Source: Pseudomonas neuropathica (GTDB lineage: Bacteria; Pseudomonadota; Gammaproteobacteria; Pseudomonadales; Pseudomonadaceae). Taken from it: a DNA stretch of 64,000 nucleotides. Under the pieces are notes generated by a model. It did not search any database. It was not told where the DNA came from and saw nothing but the letters and a program-made list of their open reading frames with translations. Both the position numbers and the translations under genes were made by a program. Where the stretch lies: assembly GCF_015461835.1 (NCBI RefSeq), contig NZ_JACOPX010000019.1, positions 62,001 through 126,000 on the forward strand, written 5' to 3'. Positions within the stretch are counted from its first letter, which is position 1. Each line of letters starts with the position of its first letter. Below, in pieces: positions 44,251-53,088 of this stretch.

Positions 44251-45867
44251 CTAAGTGTTTCGGTGCGCCGAGCGGCGGATCAGTCCGATGACCGGCAATA
44301 GACCGACCAGAACCAGGGTCAGCGCTGGCAAAGACGCCCTCGCCCATTCACCTTCACTGGTCATTTCAAAGATCCGCACCGCCAGCGTGTCCCAGCCAAA
44401 CGGGCGCATCAGCAGGGTCGCGGGCATTTCCTTGAGCACATCGACGAACACCAGCAGTGCCGCGCTCAGCGCGCCGGGCAGCAACAGCGGCAGATACACT
44501 TTGAAAAACAGTCGCGGCCCACTGACACCCAGGCTACGTGCTGCTTCGGGCAAAGAGGGCCGTATACGCGCCAGACTGCTTTCCAGCGGCCCGTACGCCA
44601 CCGCAATAAAACGCACCAGATAGGCCATCAGCAACGCCGCCAGACTGCCAAGCAGCAGCGGTTTGCCCGCGCCGCCGAGCCAACCGGAGAGTGGAATCAC
44701 CAGCTCGCGATCCAGGTAACTGAACGCCAGCATGATCGACACCGCCAGCACCGAACCCGGCAAGGCGTAACCGAGATTGGCCAGGCCAACGCCGGAGTTG
44801 ATCGCGGGCGTCGGCGCCAGTCGCCGAGCGAAGGCCAGCAGCAACGCGACGCTTACGGTAATCAGCGCCGCCATGCCGCCCAGATACAAGGTGTGCAGGA
44901 TCAGCCCGGCGTAGCGCTCGTCCAGATCGAAACGGCCGCGCTGCCAGAACCAGACGATCAGTTGCAGCAGCGGAATGACGAAGGCGCAGGCGAACACCAG
45001 TGCGCACCAGCTCGTCGCCGCGAACGCCTTGAGCCCGCGCAAGTGATACAGGGCTTTCACCCGTGGCCGCTCGTTGCTCGCCCGATTGGCGCCACGCGCG
45101 CGACGTTCGCCGTAGAGCACCAGCATCACCACCAGCAGCAACAGACTGGCCAGCTGCGCCGCACTCGACAGGCTGAAGAAGCCGTACCAGGTCTTGTAGA
45201 TGGCGGTGGTGAAGGTGTCGAAGTTGAACACCGAGACCGCGCCGAAATCGGCCAGGGTTTCCATCAGTGCCAATGCCACGCCGGCGCCAATGGCCGGACG
45301 CGCCATCGGCAACGCCACACGCCAGAACGCTTGCCACGGCGATTGACCAAGCACCCGCGCCGCTTCCATCAGGCCTTTGCCCTGAGCGAGGAATGCGGTG
45401 CGCGCCAACAGGTAAACGTAGGGATAAAAGACCAGCACCAGCACGATGATCACCCCGCCGGTGGAGCGCACGCGCGGCAGCCGCAGGCCGCTGCCGAACC
45501 ATTCGCGCAGCAGGCTCTGTACGGGACCGGCGAAGTCGAGCAGGCCGACGAAAACGAACGCCAGCACGTACGCGGGGATGGCGAATGGCAGCATCAGCGC
45601 CCAGTCGAGCCAGCGCCGACCAGGGAATTCGCAGAGGCTGGTGAGCCAGGCGAGGCTGACACCCAGCAGCGTCACACCGACACCGACGCCAACGACCAGC
45701 GTCAGGGTATTTCCCAGCAGGCGCGGCATCTGGGTTTGCCACAGGTGCGACCAGATTTGCTGATCGATGGTCTGCCAGGAGAGCAGCAGAACGCTCAGGG
45801 GCAACAGCACCAGCGCGGCGATGGTGAAGACGATGGGGTACCAGCGGCGTTGGGCGGGGTGGGCCAC
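44251..45867 (-). CDS. Iron(III)-type ABC transporter permease (FbpB-like, two-domain)
   Basis: This 538-residue inner-membrane protein contains two fused permease units with about twelve membrane segments. EAA-type loops occur twice: MEAARVLGQSPWQAFWRVALPMA near residue 185 and LPEAARSLGVSGPRLFFKVYLPLL near 445. Fusion of two permease halves is the FbpB/HitB/SfuB layout. It lies 246 bp after the binding-protein gene, with a family D repeat between. No ATPase gene adjoins, so a distant FbpC-like ATPase must serve it. Confidence 0.9.
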   Translation of the reverse strand: MAHPAQRRWYPIVFTIAALVLLPLSVLLLSWQTIDQQIWSHLWQTQMPRLLGNTLTLVVGVGVGVTLLGVSLAWLTSLCEFPGRRWLDWALMLPFAIPAYVLAFVFVGLLDFAGPVQSLLREWFGSGLRLPRVRSTGGVIIVLVLVFYPYVYLLARTAFLAQGKGLMEAARVLGQSPWQAFWRVALPMARPAIGAGVALALMETLADFGAVSVFNFDTFTTAIYKTWYGFFSLSSAAQLASLLLLVVMLVLYGERRARGANRASNERPRVKALYHLRGLKAFAATSWCALVFACAFVIPLLQLIVWFWQRGRFDLDERYAGLILHTLYLGGMAALITVSVALLLAFARRLAPTPAINSGVGLANLGYALPGSVLAVSIMLAFSYLDRELVIPLSGWLGGAGKPLLLGSLAALLMAYLVRFIAVAYGPLESSLARIRPSLPEAARSLGVSGPRLFFKVYLPLLLPGALSAALLVFVDVLKEMPATLLMRPFGWDTLAVRIFEMTSEGEWARASLPALTLVLVGLLPVIGLIRRSAHRNT

Positions 45868-45929
45868 TTTTGGGTCTCTGGGGGGATTGGGGGTGTTCTT
45901 GAGATTAAGGTTTCAGGTTGAGATTGTTG

Positions 45930-46077
45930 CCCTCTCCCTAGCCCTCTCCCGGAGGGAGAGGGGACTGACCGAGGTGCTCATGCAAGCTACATCGACTTGA
46001 GAAATCGAGTCGAACTCAGGTTTCGAAAACACTACAAGTCGGCTCCCTCTCCCTCCGGGAGAGAGCTGGGGTGAGGG
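45930..46077. repeat. Composite palindromic element, family D copy 3 (about 148 bp)
   Basis: The left end reads CCCTAGCCCTCTCCCGGAGG and continues GGACTGACCGAGGTG, identical to copy 2 in that tail. The right end reads CCCTCTCCCTCCGGGAGAG...GGGTGAGGG. The interior has an imperfect inverted repeat (TCGACTTGAGAAATCGAGTCGA). It separates the iron-binding protein and permease genes. Confidence 0.8.
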
Positions 46078-46113
46078 AGCGATCTTGAAGGATGAACAGT
46101 TATACGAAAAGAC

Positions 46114-47118
46114 TCAGTTCCAACCCGCCCGATCCATCATCCGGATCGCTTCAGCCTGACGCTTGCCCGCCACTTCCACCGGCAAGGTATCAGCGATGAA
46201 CTTGCCCCACGCCGCCACTTCTTCCGAAGGTGCCACCGCCGGGTTGGCCGGGAATTCCTGGTTCACGTCAGCAAAAATCTTCTGCGCTTCAGGGGTGGTC
46301 ATCCACTCGACCAAAGCCTTGGCCGCTTCCGGGTGCGGCGCATGCTTGGTCAGGCCGATGCCCGACAGGTTCACGTGCACGCCACGATCGGCCTGATTCG
46401 GCCAGAACAGTTTCACCGGCAGTTCCGGCTTCTGCTTGTGCAGGCGGCCATAGTAGTAAGTGTTGACGATGCCGACATCGCATTGCCCGGCGTTGATCGC
46501 TTCGAGCACCGCGACATCATCGGAGAACACGTCGGTGGAGAGGTTGTTGACCCAGCCCTTGAGGATCTTTTCGGTTTTCTCGGCGCCATGGACTTCGATC
46601 ATGGTCGCGGTCAGCGACTGGTTGTAGACCTTCTTCGCCGTACGCAGGCACAGGCGCCCTTCCCAGTTCTTGTCGGCCAGTGCTTCGTAGGTGGTCAGCT
46701 CGCCCGGCTTCACCCGTTCGGTGGAGTAGGCGATGGTCCGCGCGCGCAGGCTCAGGCCGGTCCAGGCGTGAGTGGACGAGCGATATTGCAGTGGAATGTT
46801 GGCGTCGATGGTTTTCGAGGTGAACGGCTGGAGGATGCCCATCTGCTCGGCCTGCCAGAGGTTGCCGGCGTCAACGGTCAGCAGCAGGTCGGCGGTGGCG
46901 TTCTCACCTTCGGCCTTGATGCGCTGCATCAGCGGCGCTTCCTTGTCGGTGATGAACTTGATTTTCACCCCGGTCTTGGCGGTGTAGGCATCGAAGACCG
47001 GTTTGATCAGCTCATCGATGCGCGACGAGTAAACCACCACCTCATCAGCGGCCTGGGCCGTTGTGCTGCCGATCAGGGTCAGGGCCAGTGCGGTCAGAAG
47101 ACGCTTGGGTGCCAACAT
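46114..47118 (-). CDS. Iron(III) ABC transporter substrate-binding protein (FbpA-like)
   Basis: This 334-residue periplasmic ferric-binding protein has a signal peptide ending at TTAQA. The mature chain opens EVVVYSSRIDELIKPVFDAY, and the tyrosine cluster in VNTYYYGRLH corresponds to the iron-binding tyrosines of FbpA/HitA/FutA. WMTTPEAQKIFADVNQEFPANP is the usual C-terminal motif. It carries Fe3+ to the downstream FbpB-like permease. A Fur-box-like sequence lies just upstream. Confidence 0.92.
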   Translation of the reverse strand: MLAPKRLLTALALTLIGSTTAQAADEVVVYSSRIDELIKPVFDAYTAKTGVKIKFITDKEAPLMQRIKAEGENATADLLLTVDAGNLWQAEQMGILQPFTSKTIDANIPLQYRSSTHAWTGLSLRARTIAYSTERVKPGELTTYEALADKNWEGRLCLRTAKKVYNQSLTATMIEVHGAEKTEKILKGWVNNLSTDVFSDDVAVLEAINAGQCDVGIVNTYYYGRLHKQKPELPVKLFWPNQADRGVHVNLSGIGLTKHAPHPEAAKALVEWMTTPEAQKIFADVNQEFPANPAVAPSEEVAAWGKFIADTLPVEVAGKRQAEAIRMMDRAGWN

Positions 47119-47151
47119 GGGAGTGGTCTCTCGGTCGGAAAATGTGGGCCA

Positions 47152-47170
47152 AATGATAAGGACTCACATT
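47152..47170 (-). promoter_or_regulatory. Fur-box-like site upstream of the ferric-binding protein gene
   Basis: AATGATAAGGACTCACATT matches an AATGATAATNATTATCATT-type Fur consensus at about 14 of 19 positions, with a perfect left half. It lies 34 bp upstream of the start codon, as expected for iron repression. Confidence 0.5.
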
Positions 47171-47243
47171 TACCACCTCAATCGAACTCTTTTTGAAGGA
47201 GTTACCAGATGTTGCACAGCTTGAAAATTGTGGTGCCTGGATA

Positions 47244-47317
47244 GGCGCCATCGCGAGCAGGCTCACTCCTACATTTGAAATGCGTTCCCCTGTAGGAGTG
47301 AGCCTGCTCGCGATGAG
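47244..47317. repeat. REP doublet, family B (copy 4)
   Basis: Inverted copies of TGTAGGAGTGAGCCTGCTCG lie in the gap between the ubiI-like stop and the ferric-binding protein promoter. Confidence 0.9.
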
Positions 47318-47339
47318 GCCATCAGCAGCAACGAAAAGA

Positions 47340-48563
47340 TCAGGGCTTGGCCAGCGCCGGAAGATCCCCGGTCAGCCCGAGTGCCTCTCGCACAAACAGC
47401 GCCTTCGCCTCCGGCATCTGCTCCACCAGCTTCAACCCTGCATTCCTTAACCAACGCACCGGCAACGGATCAGCCTGAAACAACCGCTCAAACCCTTCCA
47501 TCGCCGCCATCAACGCCAGGTTATGCGGCATGCGCCGACGCTCGTAACGACTCAGCACTTTGACATCGGCCAGACGCTCACCGCGTTCCGCCGCCTGCAA
47601 CAGCACCTCCGCCAACACCGCCGCATCAAGGAAACCCAGGTTCACACCCTGCCCCGCCAACGGGTGAATGGTGTGCGCCGCATCGCCGATCAGCGCCAGC
47701 CCTTCGGCCACATAGCGCTTGGCATGGCGCTGACGCAGCGGCACGCACAGTCGCGGATCGGCACTGACGACTGTGCCGAGGCGACCTTCAAAGGCGCGCT
47801 CCAGCTCTCGGCAGAACGCCGCTTCATCCAGCGTCATCAAGCGCTCGGCTTCGCTCGGCGTGGTCGACCAGACGATCGAACACCAATCCTGCTGCCCGTC
47901 ACGCTCAAGCGGCAGAAACGCCAATGGCCCGTGATCGGTAAAGCGCTGCCACGCGGTCATCTGGTGCGACTTGCTGCTGCGCACGCTGGTGACGATCGCG
48001 TGGTGCATGTAATCCCACTCGCGCGTGGCCACCCCGGTGAGGCGGCGAACGGCCGAGTTGGCACCGTCAGCGGCAATCACCAATGGCGCGCGCAACTGAC
48101 GACCGTCAGCCAGCGTCAGCAACCAGCCATCGCCCGAGCGGCGCATCTGTTCCAGCCGCGCATTAGCGAGCATGCCCAGATCGCAATCGTGCAAACGGTC
48201 GAGCAAGGCGTCCTGCACCACACGGTTTTCGACGATATGACCCAGCACCTCGGCGTGCACACTGCTCGCCGAGAAATGGATCTGCCCGGTGCCGCTGCCG
48301 TCCCAGACGTGCATGTCGGTGTACGGGCTGCTGCGGCGCTTGGCGATGCCGTCCCACACGCCGAGGCGTTCGAGGATGCGTTGGCTGGCTGCCGACAGCG
48401 CGCTCACACGCGGTTCAAATGCCGCGTCGGCATCGAACGGCTTGACGCTCAGCGGGCTGCCATCGAGCAGCAGGACTTCCAGCCCGCTGTCCTGCAACGC
48501 CAACGCCAGGGCGCTGCCGACCATTCCGGCTCCGACAATCAGCAGATCTGCGCGCATTTCCAT
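47340..48563 (-). CDS. FAD-dependent ubiquinone-biosynthesis hydroxylase (UbiI/VisC-like)
   Basis: This 407-residue flavoprotein monooxygenase of the UbiH/UbiF/UbiI family has an N-terminal dinucleotide-binding motif (DLLIVGAGMVGSALALALQ), the VIAADGANSAVRRL (DG) motif and ALIGDAAHTIHPLAGQGVNLGFLDAAVLAE. It hydroxylates the benzoquinol ring of ubiquinone precursors, probably at C5 if it is UbiI, judging from operon context. It lies 3 bp after the DUF4442 gene in the pepP-ubiH-DUF4442-ubiI set. Confidence 0.9.
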   Translation of the reverse strand: MEMRADLLIVGAGMVGSALALALQDSGLEVLLLDGSPLSVKPFDADAAFEPRVSALSAASQRILERLGVWDGIAKRRSSPYTDMHVWDGSGTGQIHFSASSVHAEVLGHIVENRVVQDALLDRLHDCDLGMLANARLEQMRRSGDGWLLTLADGRQLRAPLVIAADGANSAVRRLTGVATREWDYMHHAIVTSVRSSKSHQMTAWQRFTDHGPLAFLPLERDGQQDWCSIVWSTTPSEAERLMTLDEAAFCRELERAFEGRLGTVVSADPRLCVPLRQRHAKRYVAEGLALIGDAAHTIHPLAGQGVNLGFLDAAVLAEVLLQAAERGERLADVKVLSRYERRRMPHNLALMAAMEGFERLFQADPLPVRWLRNAGLKLVEQMPEAKALFVREALGLTGDLPALAKP

Positions 48564-48566
48564 GCT

Positions 48567-49052
48567 TTAAGCCTGTCTCGCTTGCGGCTTGAGCCGCACG
48601 TAAAGGGTTTTACCGACCCGCGCCACCAGATTGCCGGCGCCGTCATGAATGTCGACCTGCAACTGCGGCAGGTATTTCTCGCCATTGGCGGTTTGCCGGC
48701 GAATCTCGGCGAGCAAGGTCTCGTCGATATTGAAGCGGGCGAATACCGGGCCTTTGCCCGGCGCAATGAAATCGATGTCGGCAGCCTTGTCCCAGACAAT
48801 GTACTTCGAGCCAAGGTTTTCCATGAGCATCAACATGAAGAACGGGTCGACCATCGAATACAGACTGCCGCCAAACTGAGTGCCGACGTAGTTGCGGTTG
48901 TACCAGCCCAGCCCCATCGACACCTGAACGTCGCGGAAATCATCGCTGATATGCCGAACCCGTACACCGGCGCCAAGATACGGCGGGTAGAACGTCATCA
49001 CCCAGCGCATCAGCCGCGCCTTGCCGAATTTAGCGGTCAACCACTTAAGCAT
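48567..49052 (-). CDS. DUF4442 hotdog-fold thioesterase-like protein
   Basis: This 161-residue protein starts at ATG 49052, which lies inside the end of ubiH (8-bp overlap); the longer frame is a ubiH shadow. The hotdog-type stretch YNRNYVGTQFGGSLYSMVDPFFMLML, followed by VWDKAADIDFIAPGKGPV, fits DUF4442, a relative of acyl-CoA thioesterases. Its conserved place between two ubiquinone hydroxylase genes suggests a role linked to quinone or acyl metabolism, not proven. Confidence 0.85.
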   Translation of the reverse strand: MLKWLTAKFGKARLMRWVMTFYPPYLGAGVRVRHISDDFRDVQVSMGLGWYNRNYVGTQFGGSLYSMVDPFFMLMLMENLGSKYIVWDKAADIDFIAPGKGPVFARFNIDETLLAEIRRQTANGEKYLPQLQVDIHDGAGNLVARVGKTLYVRLKPQARQA

Positions 49053-50232
49053 CCGGACGTGTTCCCAAACCCATGGCCTGACGGGCAAACCAGCGCTTGG
49101 CCGGCGGCAACAGATCGAGGCCGAGCAGGCCGATGTTACGGCCCAGCGAAACCAATGGCTGCGTGCTGCCGAACAGCCGCGTGACCTGATCGGAAAAGCC
49201 GACGGTGAGGTCCTGATCGAGACGCTGACGCTCGCGATAAGCCTGCAATGTGGCGAAGTCGCCCAGCGGCTTTTCACTGGACAACAATGCGGCGGCCAGG
49301 GCATCGGCATCACGCAGTGACAAGTTGAAACCCTGACCGGCAATCGGGTGCAGGCTGTGCGCCGCGTTGCCGAGCACAGCCAGATGCGAGCGCACCTGCT
49401 CTTCGGCCTCGACCAACGTCAGCGGATACAAATGCCGTGCGCCAACCTGTTTCAACGTGCCGAGGCGATAACCGAATACGCCCTGCAATTCGCTGAGGAA
49501 ATCACGCTCGCTCAAATCGGCCAGACGCTGCGCGTCCATGCCCAAACGGGTCCAGACCAGAGCACAGCGGTTTTCCGGCAGCGGCAGCAAGGCCATCGGC
49601 CCTTCGTCGGTGAAACGCTCGAAGGCCATGCCGTTGTGCGCTTCGCTCGGGGTAATGTTGGCGATCAGTGCGCTCTGGTTGTACGGACGCTTGCGCACGT
49701 TAATGCCCAGCTGCTCGCGCAGACCGGAACGACCGCCATCGGCGAGCACCGCCAGGTCGCATTCCAGCGTGGTTTCATCGTTGAGGGTCAGGCGATAGCC
49801 ATCGGGCAGCGGTTCCATGCGTGTGACCTCCGCCGGGCAACGCCAGCTGATCACGTCTTTGTCGATGTGCTGCCACAGGCACTGGCCGAGCCAGGCATTT
49901 TCCACCACGTAACCGAGCGCTGGTACGCCCTCTTCCATCGCCGACAGACGCGCGGTGGAGAAGCGGCCACGGTCAGAAACATGAATCTGCTTGATCGGCT
50001 CGGCGCGACGGGAGATTTCCTGCCACACGCCCAGCCGTTGATAAATCTGCCGCGAGCCGAAGGACAGCGCCGACGAACGTGCGTCGTAGCTCGGCTGCCA
50101 GCTGTCGCCCGGTGCAAACGGTTCGATCAGGACGATCTTCCAGCCGCGCGCCTTGGCTCCGGCCTGCAAGGCCAACGCCAGACTGGCGCCGACCAGACCG
50201 CCACCGATGATTGCCAGATTGACTCGACTCAT
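49045..50232 (-). CDS. ubiH: 2-octaprenyl-6-methoxyphenyl hydroxylase
   Basis: This 395-residue FAD monooxygenase of ubiquinone synthesis has NLAIIGGGLVGASLALALQ at the N-terminus, a VLADGGRSGLREQLG (DG) motif and LAVLGNAAHSLHPIAGQGFNLSLRDADALAAAL. It overlaps pepP by 4 bp and the DUF4442 gene by 8 bp, indicating translational coupling. Placement after pepP matches ubiH in gamma-proteobacteria. Confidence 0.94.
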   Translation of the reverse strand: MSRVNLAIIGGGLVGASLALALQAGAKARGWKIVLIEPFAPGDSWQPSYDARSSALSFGSRQIYQRLGVWQEISRRAEPIKQIHVSDRGRFSTARLSAMEEGVPALGYVVENAWLGQCLWQHIDKDVISWRCPAEVTRMEPLPDGYRLTLNDETTLECDLAVLADGGRSGLREQLGINVRKRPYNQSALIANITPSEAHNGMAFERFTDEGPMALLPLPENRCALVWTRLGMDAQRLADLSERDFLSELQGVFGYRLGTLKQVGARHLYPLTLVEAEEQVRSHLAVLGNAAHSLHPIAGQGFNLSLRDADALAAALLSSEKPLGDFATLQAYRERQRLDQDLTVGFSDQVTRLFGSTQPLVSLGRNIGLLGLDLLPPAKRWFARQAMGLGTRPDA

Positions 50233-51563
50233 GCCGCGTGGGTCCTTGCTTGCGCCATCAGCGCTTCGATTTCAGCGACGGTTTTCGGCACGCCGCTGGT
50301 GAGGATTTCACAACCTGTTTTGGTCACGACCACGTCGTCCTCGATACGCACACCAATGCCGCGCCATTTCTTCGCGACGTTCTGATTGTCCGGGGCGATG
50401 TAGATGCCCGGCTCTACGGTCAGCGCCATGCCGACCTCGAGCACTCGCCATTCGCCGCCGACCTTGTACTCACCAACGTCATGCACATCCATACCCAGCC
50501 AGTGACCGGCGCGGTGCATGTAAAAGGCTTTATAGGCTTCGCTGGCGATCAACTCGTCGACCTCGCCATGCAGCAATCCCAATTTCACCAGCCCCGTGGT
50601 AATCACTCGAACCGTGGCTTCGTGCGCTTGATTCCAGTGCTTGTTCGGGGCGATTTCGGCGAACGCGGCTTCCTGCGAGGCCAGCACCAACTCATAGATC
50701 GCTTTCTGCTCGGGCGAAAACTTGCCGTTGACCGGCCAGGTGCGGGTGATGTCGCTGGCGTAGCAGTCAATCTCGCAACCGGCATCGATCAATACCAGGT
50801 CGCCGTCCTTGAGCAGCGCGTCATTCTGCTGGTAATGCAGGATGCAGCTGTTACGCCCGGCGGCGACGATCGAGCCGTAGGCCGGCATCTTCGCCCCGCC
50901 CTTGCGGAATTCGTAGTCGAGTTCGGCTTCGAGGCTGTACTCGTAGAGCCCGGCCCGACTGGCCTGCATCGCACGGATGTGGGCTTGCGCCGAGATCCGT
51001 GCGGCTTCGCGCATCACCTTCACTTCTGCCGCCGATTTATACAGACGCATGTCGTGCAGCAGATGATCCAGGGCAACGAATTCGTTCGGCGGCTGGGCGC
51101 CGAGGTGCGCCTTGGAGCGGATCACATTGATCCAGTCCATCAGGTGACGGTCGAATTCAGGGTTGCTGCCCATCGCCGAATACACCCGGTCGCGGCCTTC
51201 GATCAGGCCCGGGAGGATGTCGTCGATGTCAGTAACAGGGAAAGCGTCATCGGCACCGAAGTCGCGGATCGCGCCTTCTTGCCCGGCGCGCAAACCGTCC
51301 CACAGTTCGCGTTCGGCGTTGCGCTCACGGCAGAACAGCACGTATTCGCCATGCTCACGGCCGGGCATCAAAACGATGACGGCTTGCGGTTCGGGAAATC
51401 CGCTGAGGTATTGGAAATCACTGTCCTGACGGTAGACATGCTCGACGTCGCGGTTGCGAATGGCGACCGCGGCGGCGGGCAGGATCGCGATGCTGTTGGG
51501 TTCCATCTGCGCCATCAGGGCCTTGCGGCGACGGCTGTATTCCGCTTTCGGGATATGGATCAT
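50229..51563 (-). CDS. pepP: Xaa-Pro aminopeptidase (aminopeptidase P II)
   Basis: This 444-residue pita-bread metallopeptidase removes N-terminal residues before proline using two Mn ions. An N-terminal AMP_N domain (residues 1 to about 135; IPKAEYSRRRKALMAQM) precedes the catalytic domain. Metal ligands are seen in LVLIDAGCEIDCYASDITRTWPV (two Asp), MHRAGHWLGMDVHD (His), ALTVEPGIY (Glu) and VRIEDDVVV (Glu). It lies 27 bp after the ygfB-like gene. Confidence 0.96.
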   Translation of the reverse strand: MIHIPKAEYSRRRKALMAQMEPNSIAILPAAAVAIRNRDVEHVYRQDSDFQYLSGFPEPQAVIVLMPGREHGEYVLFCRERNAERELWDGLRAGQEGAIRDFGADDAFPVTDIDDILPGLIEGRDRVYSAMGSNPEFDRHLMDWINVIRSKAHLGAQPPNEFVALDHLLHDMRLYKSAAEVKVMREAARISAQAHIRAMQASRAGLYEYSLEAELDYEFRKGGAKMPAYGSIVAAGRNSCILHYQQNDALLKDGDLVLIDAGCEIDCYASDITRTWPVNGKFSPEQKAIYELVLASQEAAFAEIAPNKHWNQAHEATVRVITTGLVKLGLLHGEVDELIASEAYKAFYMHRAGHWLGMDVHDVGEYKVGGEWRVLEVGMALTVEPGIYIAPDNQNVAKKWRGIGVRIEDDVVVTKTGCEILTSGVPKTVAEIEALMAQARTHAA

Positions 51564-51590
51564 GGGCAGATGGCTTTCCCTGGCACGCGA

Positions 51591-52151
51591 TTAATGCAGC
51601 GACGGCTTGGCGGCTGGCGGCACGTCGGCTTTCTTGGTTTCCGAGAACAGGAGCAGCGGCGCAACGCGCAGGTACTCCATGACTTCCATGTAGTCGGTTT
51701 CGCCGTCTTCGGATTCTTCGAGAGCATCCTGCACTTGGGAAATGGCGGCCAGATCCTGCAGCACTTCGGTGGCTTCAGTGCTGAGCATGCTGCTGTCGCG
51801 GCAGTTCAGGCCGAAACCGCTGAGGAAGCCCTGGCACCATTGGCCCAGTGCAGCGGCGCGGTCAGCCAGCGGTGCGTCATCGGTCGGCAGCAGCAGAACG
51901 ACAGTGACGTCGTCGCCGGTCAGCTCGCCTTTGACCATCTCTTGCAGGCCGATCAAGGCGTTGCGGACATTGTCCTGCGGTTCGCTTTCGAGCAACTCGG
52001 CAGCATCGATCAGCCACTCTTCGGCATTGAAGCCGGCACCGGCGCAGCTACGGCCAAGCAGCAGGCCATGCAGTTCGGCAGGCGAGACGTTGTGGCCGCT
52101 GGAAGTCAGCAGGGTGGCAAAGGCTTGGTACGGGGAATTCGCATTGGTCAT
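51591..52151 (-). CDS. ygfB: YgfB/YecA (UPF0149) family protein
   Basis: This 186-residue protein has the UPF0149 signatures SPAELHGLLLGRSCAG, WCQGFLSGFGL and EVMEYLRVAPLLLF. In P. aeruginosa YgfB has been linked to control of ampDh3 and beta-lactam resistance through AlpA; a similar role here is inference. First gene of the ygfB-pepP-ubiH-DUF4442-ubiI-like operon and divergent from the ZapB-like gene. Confidence 0.92.
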   Translation of the reverse strand: MTNANSPYQAFATLLTSSGHNVSPAELHGLLLGRSCAGAGFNAEEWLIDAAELLESEPQDNVRNALIGLQEMVKGELTGDDVTVVLLLPTDDAPLADRAAALGQWCQGFLSGFGLNCRDSSMLSTEATEVLQDLAAISQVQDALEESEDGETDYMEVMEYLRVAPLLLFSETKKADVPPAAKPSLH

Positions 52152-52276
52152 GGGCAGCTAGGCGCCAGACGGCGCTATGTCTAGAATGAAGGCCTTGTAT
52201 CCTACATCGACAGACTCGCCAAGACTATTAAAGGCTGTCCGCCAGCTACCTCCCATCAGACGAACACGTGGACACA

Positions 52277-52486
52277 ATGGAAGACACCGACCTGCAAGCG
52301 CTGATGGCCAGACTCGAACTGTTGATTGGCCGAGTCGAGCAACTAAAGAGTCAAAATGCACTCTTACTAGCTCAGGAAAAGACCTGGCGCGAGGAACGCG
52401 CTCACCTCATTGAAAAAAACGAAATCGCCCGGCGTAAGGTCGAATCGATGATTTCGCGCCTCAAGGCCCTGGAGCAAGACTCATGA
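52277..52486 (+). CDS. TIGR02449 family coiled-coil protein (ZapB-like)
   Basis: This 69-residue, almost wholly helical protein has a heptad pattern (LQALMARLELLIGRVEQLKSQNALLLAQE) and ends SMISRLKALEQDS. It belongs to the small TIGR02449 family and resembles cell-division ZapB in size and coiled coil. I prefer ATG 52277; a GTG at 52268 is in frame. Its stop overlaps the zapA start (ATGA), supporting a shared role at the division ring. Confidence 0.87.
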   Translation: MEDTDLQALMARLELLIGRVEQLKSQNALLLAQEKTWREERAHLIEKNEIARRKVESMISRLKALEQDS

Positions 52487-52800
52487 GTTCAAGCAATAGC
52501 GTCACCGTGCAGATCCTCGATAAAGAATATTCGATCATCTGCCCGCAGGAAGAACGCAGCAATCTGGTCAGTGCCGCGCGCTATCTGGATGGCAAGATGC
52601 GTGAGATCCGCAGCAGCGGCAAAGTCATCGGTGCCGACCGTATCGCCGTGATGGCCGCGCTGAACATCACCCACGACCTCTTGCACAAAGAAGAGCGTCC
52701 GGACATTCAAGCCAGCGGTTCGACCCGTGAACAGGTGCGCGACTTGCTCGATCGTGTCGATCTGGTCCTCGCCGACGATCAGAACACCAGCAAGGGCTGA
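52483..52800 (+). CDS. zapA: Cell division protein ZapA
   Basis: This 105-residue protein promotes FtsZ bundling at midcell. The N-terminal VTVQILDKEYSIICPQEERSNLVSAARYLDGKMREIR is the ZapA hallmark, and the second half is a dimerising helix (MAALNITHDLL onwards). It overlaps the upstream coiled-coil gene by 4 bp and is followed by the 6S RNA gene, as in other gamma-proteobacteria. Confidence 0.95.
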   Translation: MSSSNSVTVQILDKEYSIICPQEERSNLVSAARYLDGKMREIRSSGKVIGADRIAVMAALNITHDLLHKEERPDIQASGSTREQVRDLLDRVDLVLADDQNTSKG

Positions 52801-52831
52801 TTCAACTGGCCGCTTGCGGTATACTCGCGGC

Positions 52832-53013
52832 ACTCCCTGGGGTGCTTGCCAGTTGACGATGTCCCTGAGCCGATTCGCACTACCCTGGAAGTTGCACGTT
52901 GGGCTGGTGTGCATGTCCGCTAGACGGAAAGCCTTAAAGTCTACTGCATCTTCCACCTTGAACTTTCGGGTTCAAGGGCTAAGTTGACAGCGGTTCATCC
53001 GGGGAGCCTGATT
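52832..53013 (+). ncRNA. ssrS: 6S RNA
   Basis: The region between zapA and the 5-formyl-THF cyclo-ligase gene is the conserved 6S locus. A TATACT box at 52820-52825 could be the -10 element. The 5' part (TCCCTGAGCCG near 52862) pairs with the 3' part (CGGTTCATCCGGGGA near 52991-53005), leaving the long open duplex that mimics a promoter and binds RNA polymerase. An internal hairpin (CCTTGAACTTTCGGGTTCAAGG) is clear. Ends are estimated from the usual length of about 180 nt. Confidence 0.88.
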
Positions 53014-53016
53014 CGA

Positions 53017-53051
53017 ATCCGATGTCGGTGAAAACCGCCATCGGATTTTTT
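53017..53051 (+). terminator. Intrinsic terminator after 6S RNA
   Basis: AATCCGATG (53017-53025) pairs with CATCGGATT (53039-53047) and is followed by a T-run. It ends just before the cyclo-ligase gene. Confidence 0.8.
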
Positions 53052-53088
53052 ATGCGTACGTTTTCGTCCAACCTGCCGAAGCCGAACC

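Noticed and set aside
48567..49343. A 258-residue version of the DUF4442 protein
   Set aside because: The first 97 residues are an alternative-frame reading of ubiH; the ATG at 49052 gives the normal family length.
50238..52184. A 648-codon open frame opposite pepP and ygfB
   Set aside because: It spans two well-supported genes on the minus strand and their gap; its composition is typical of antisense frames in GC-rich DNA.
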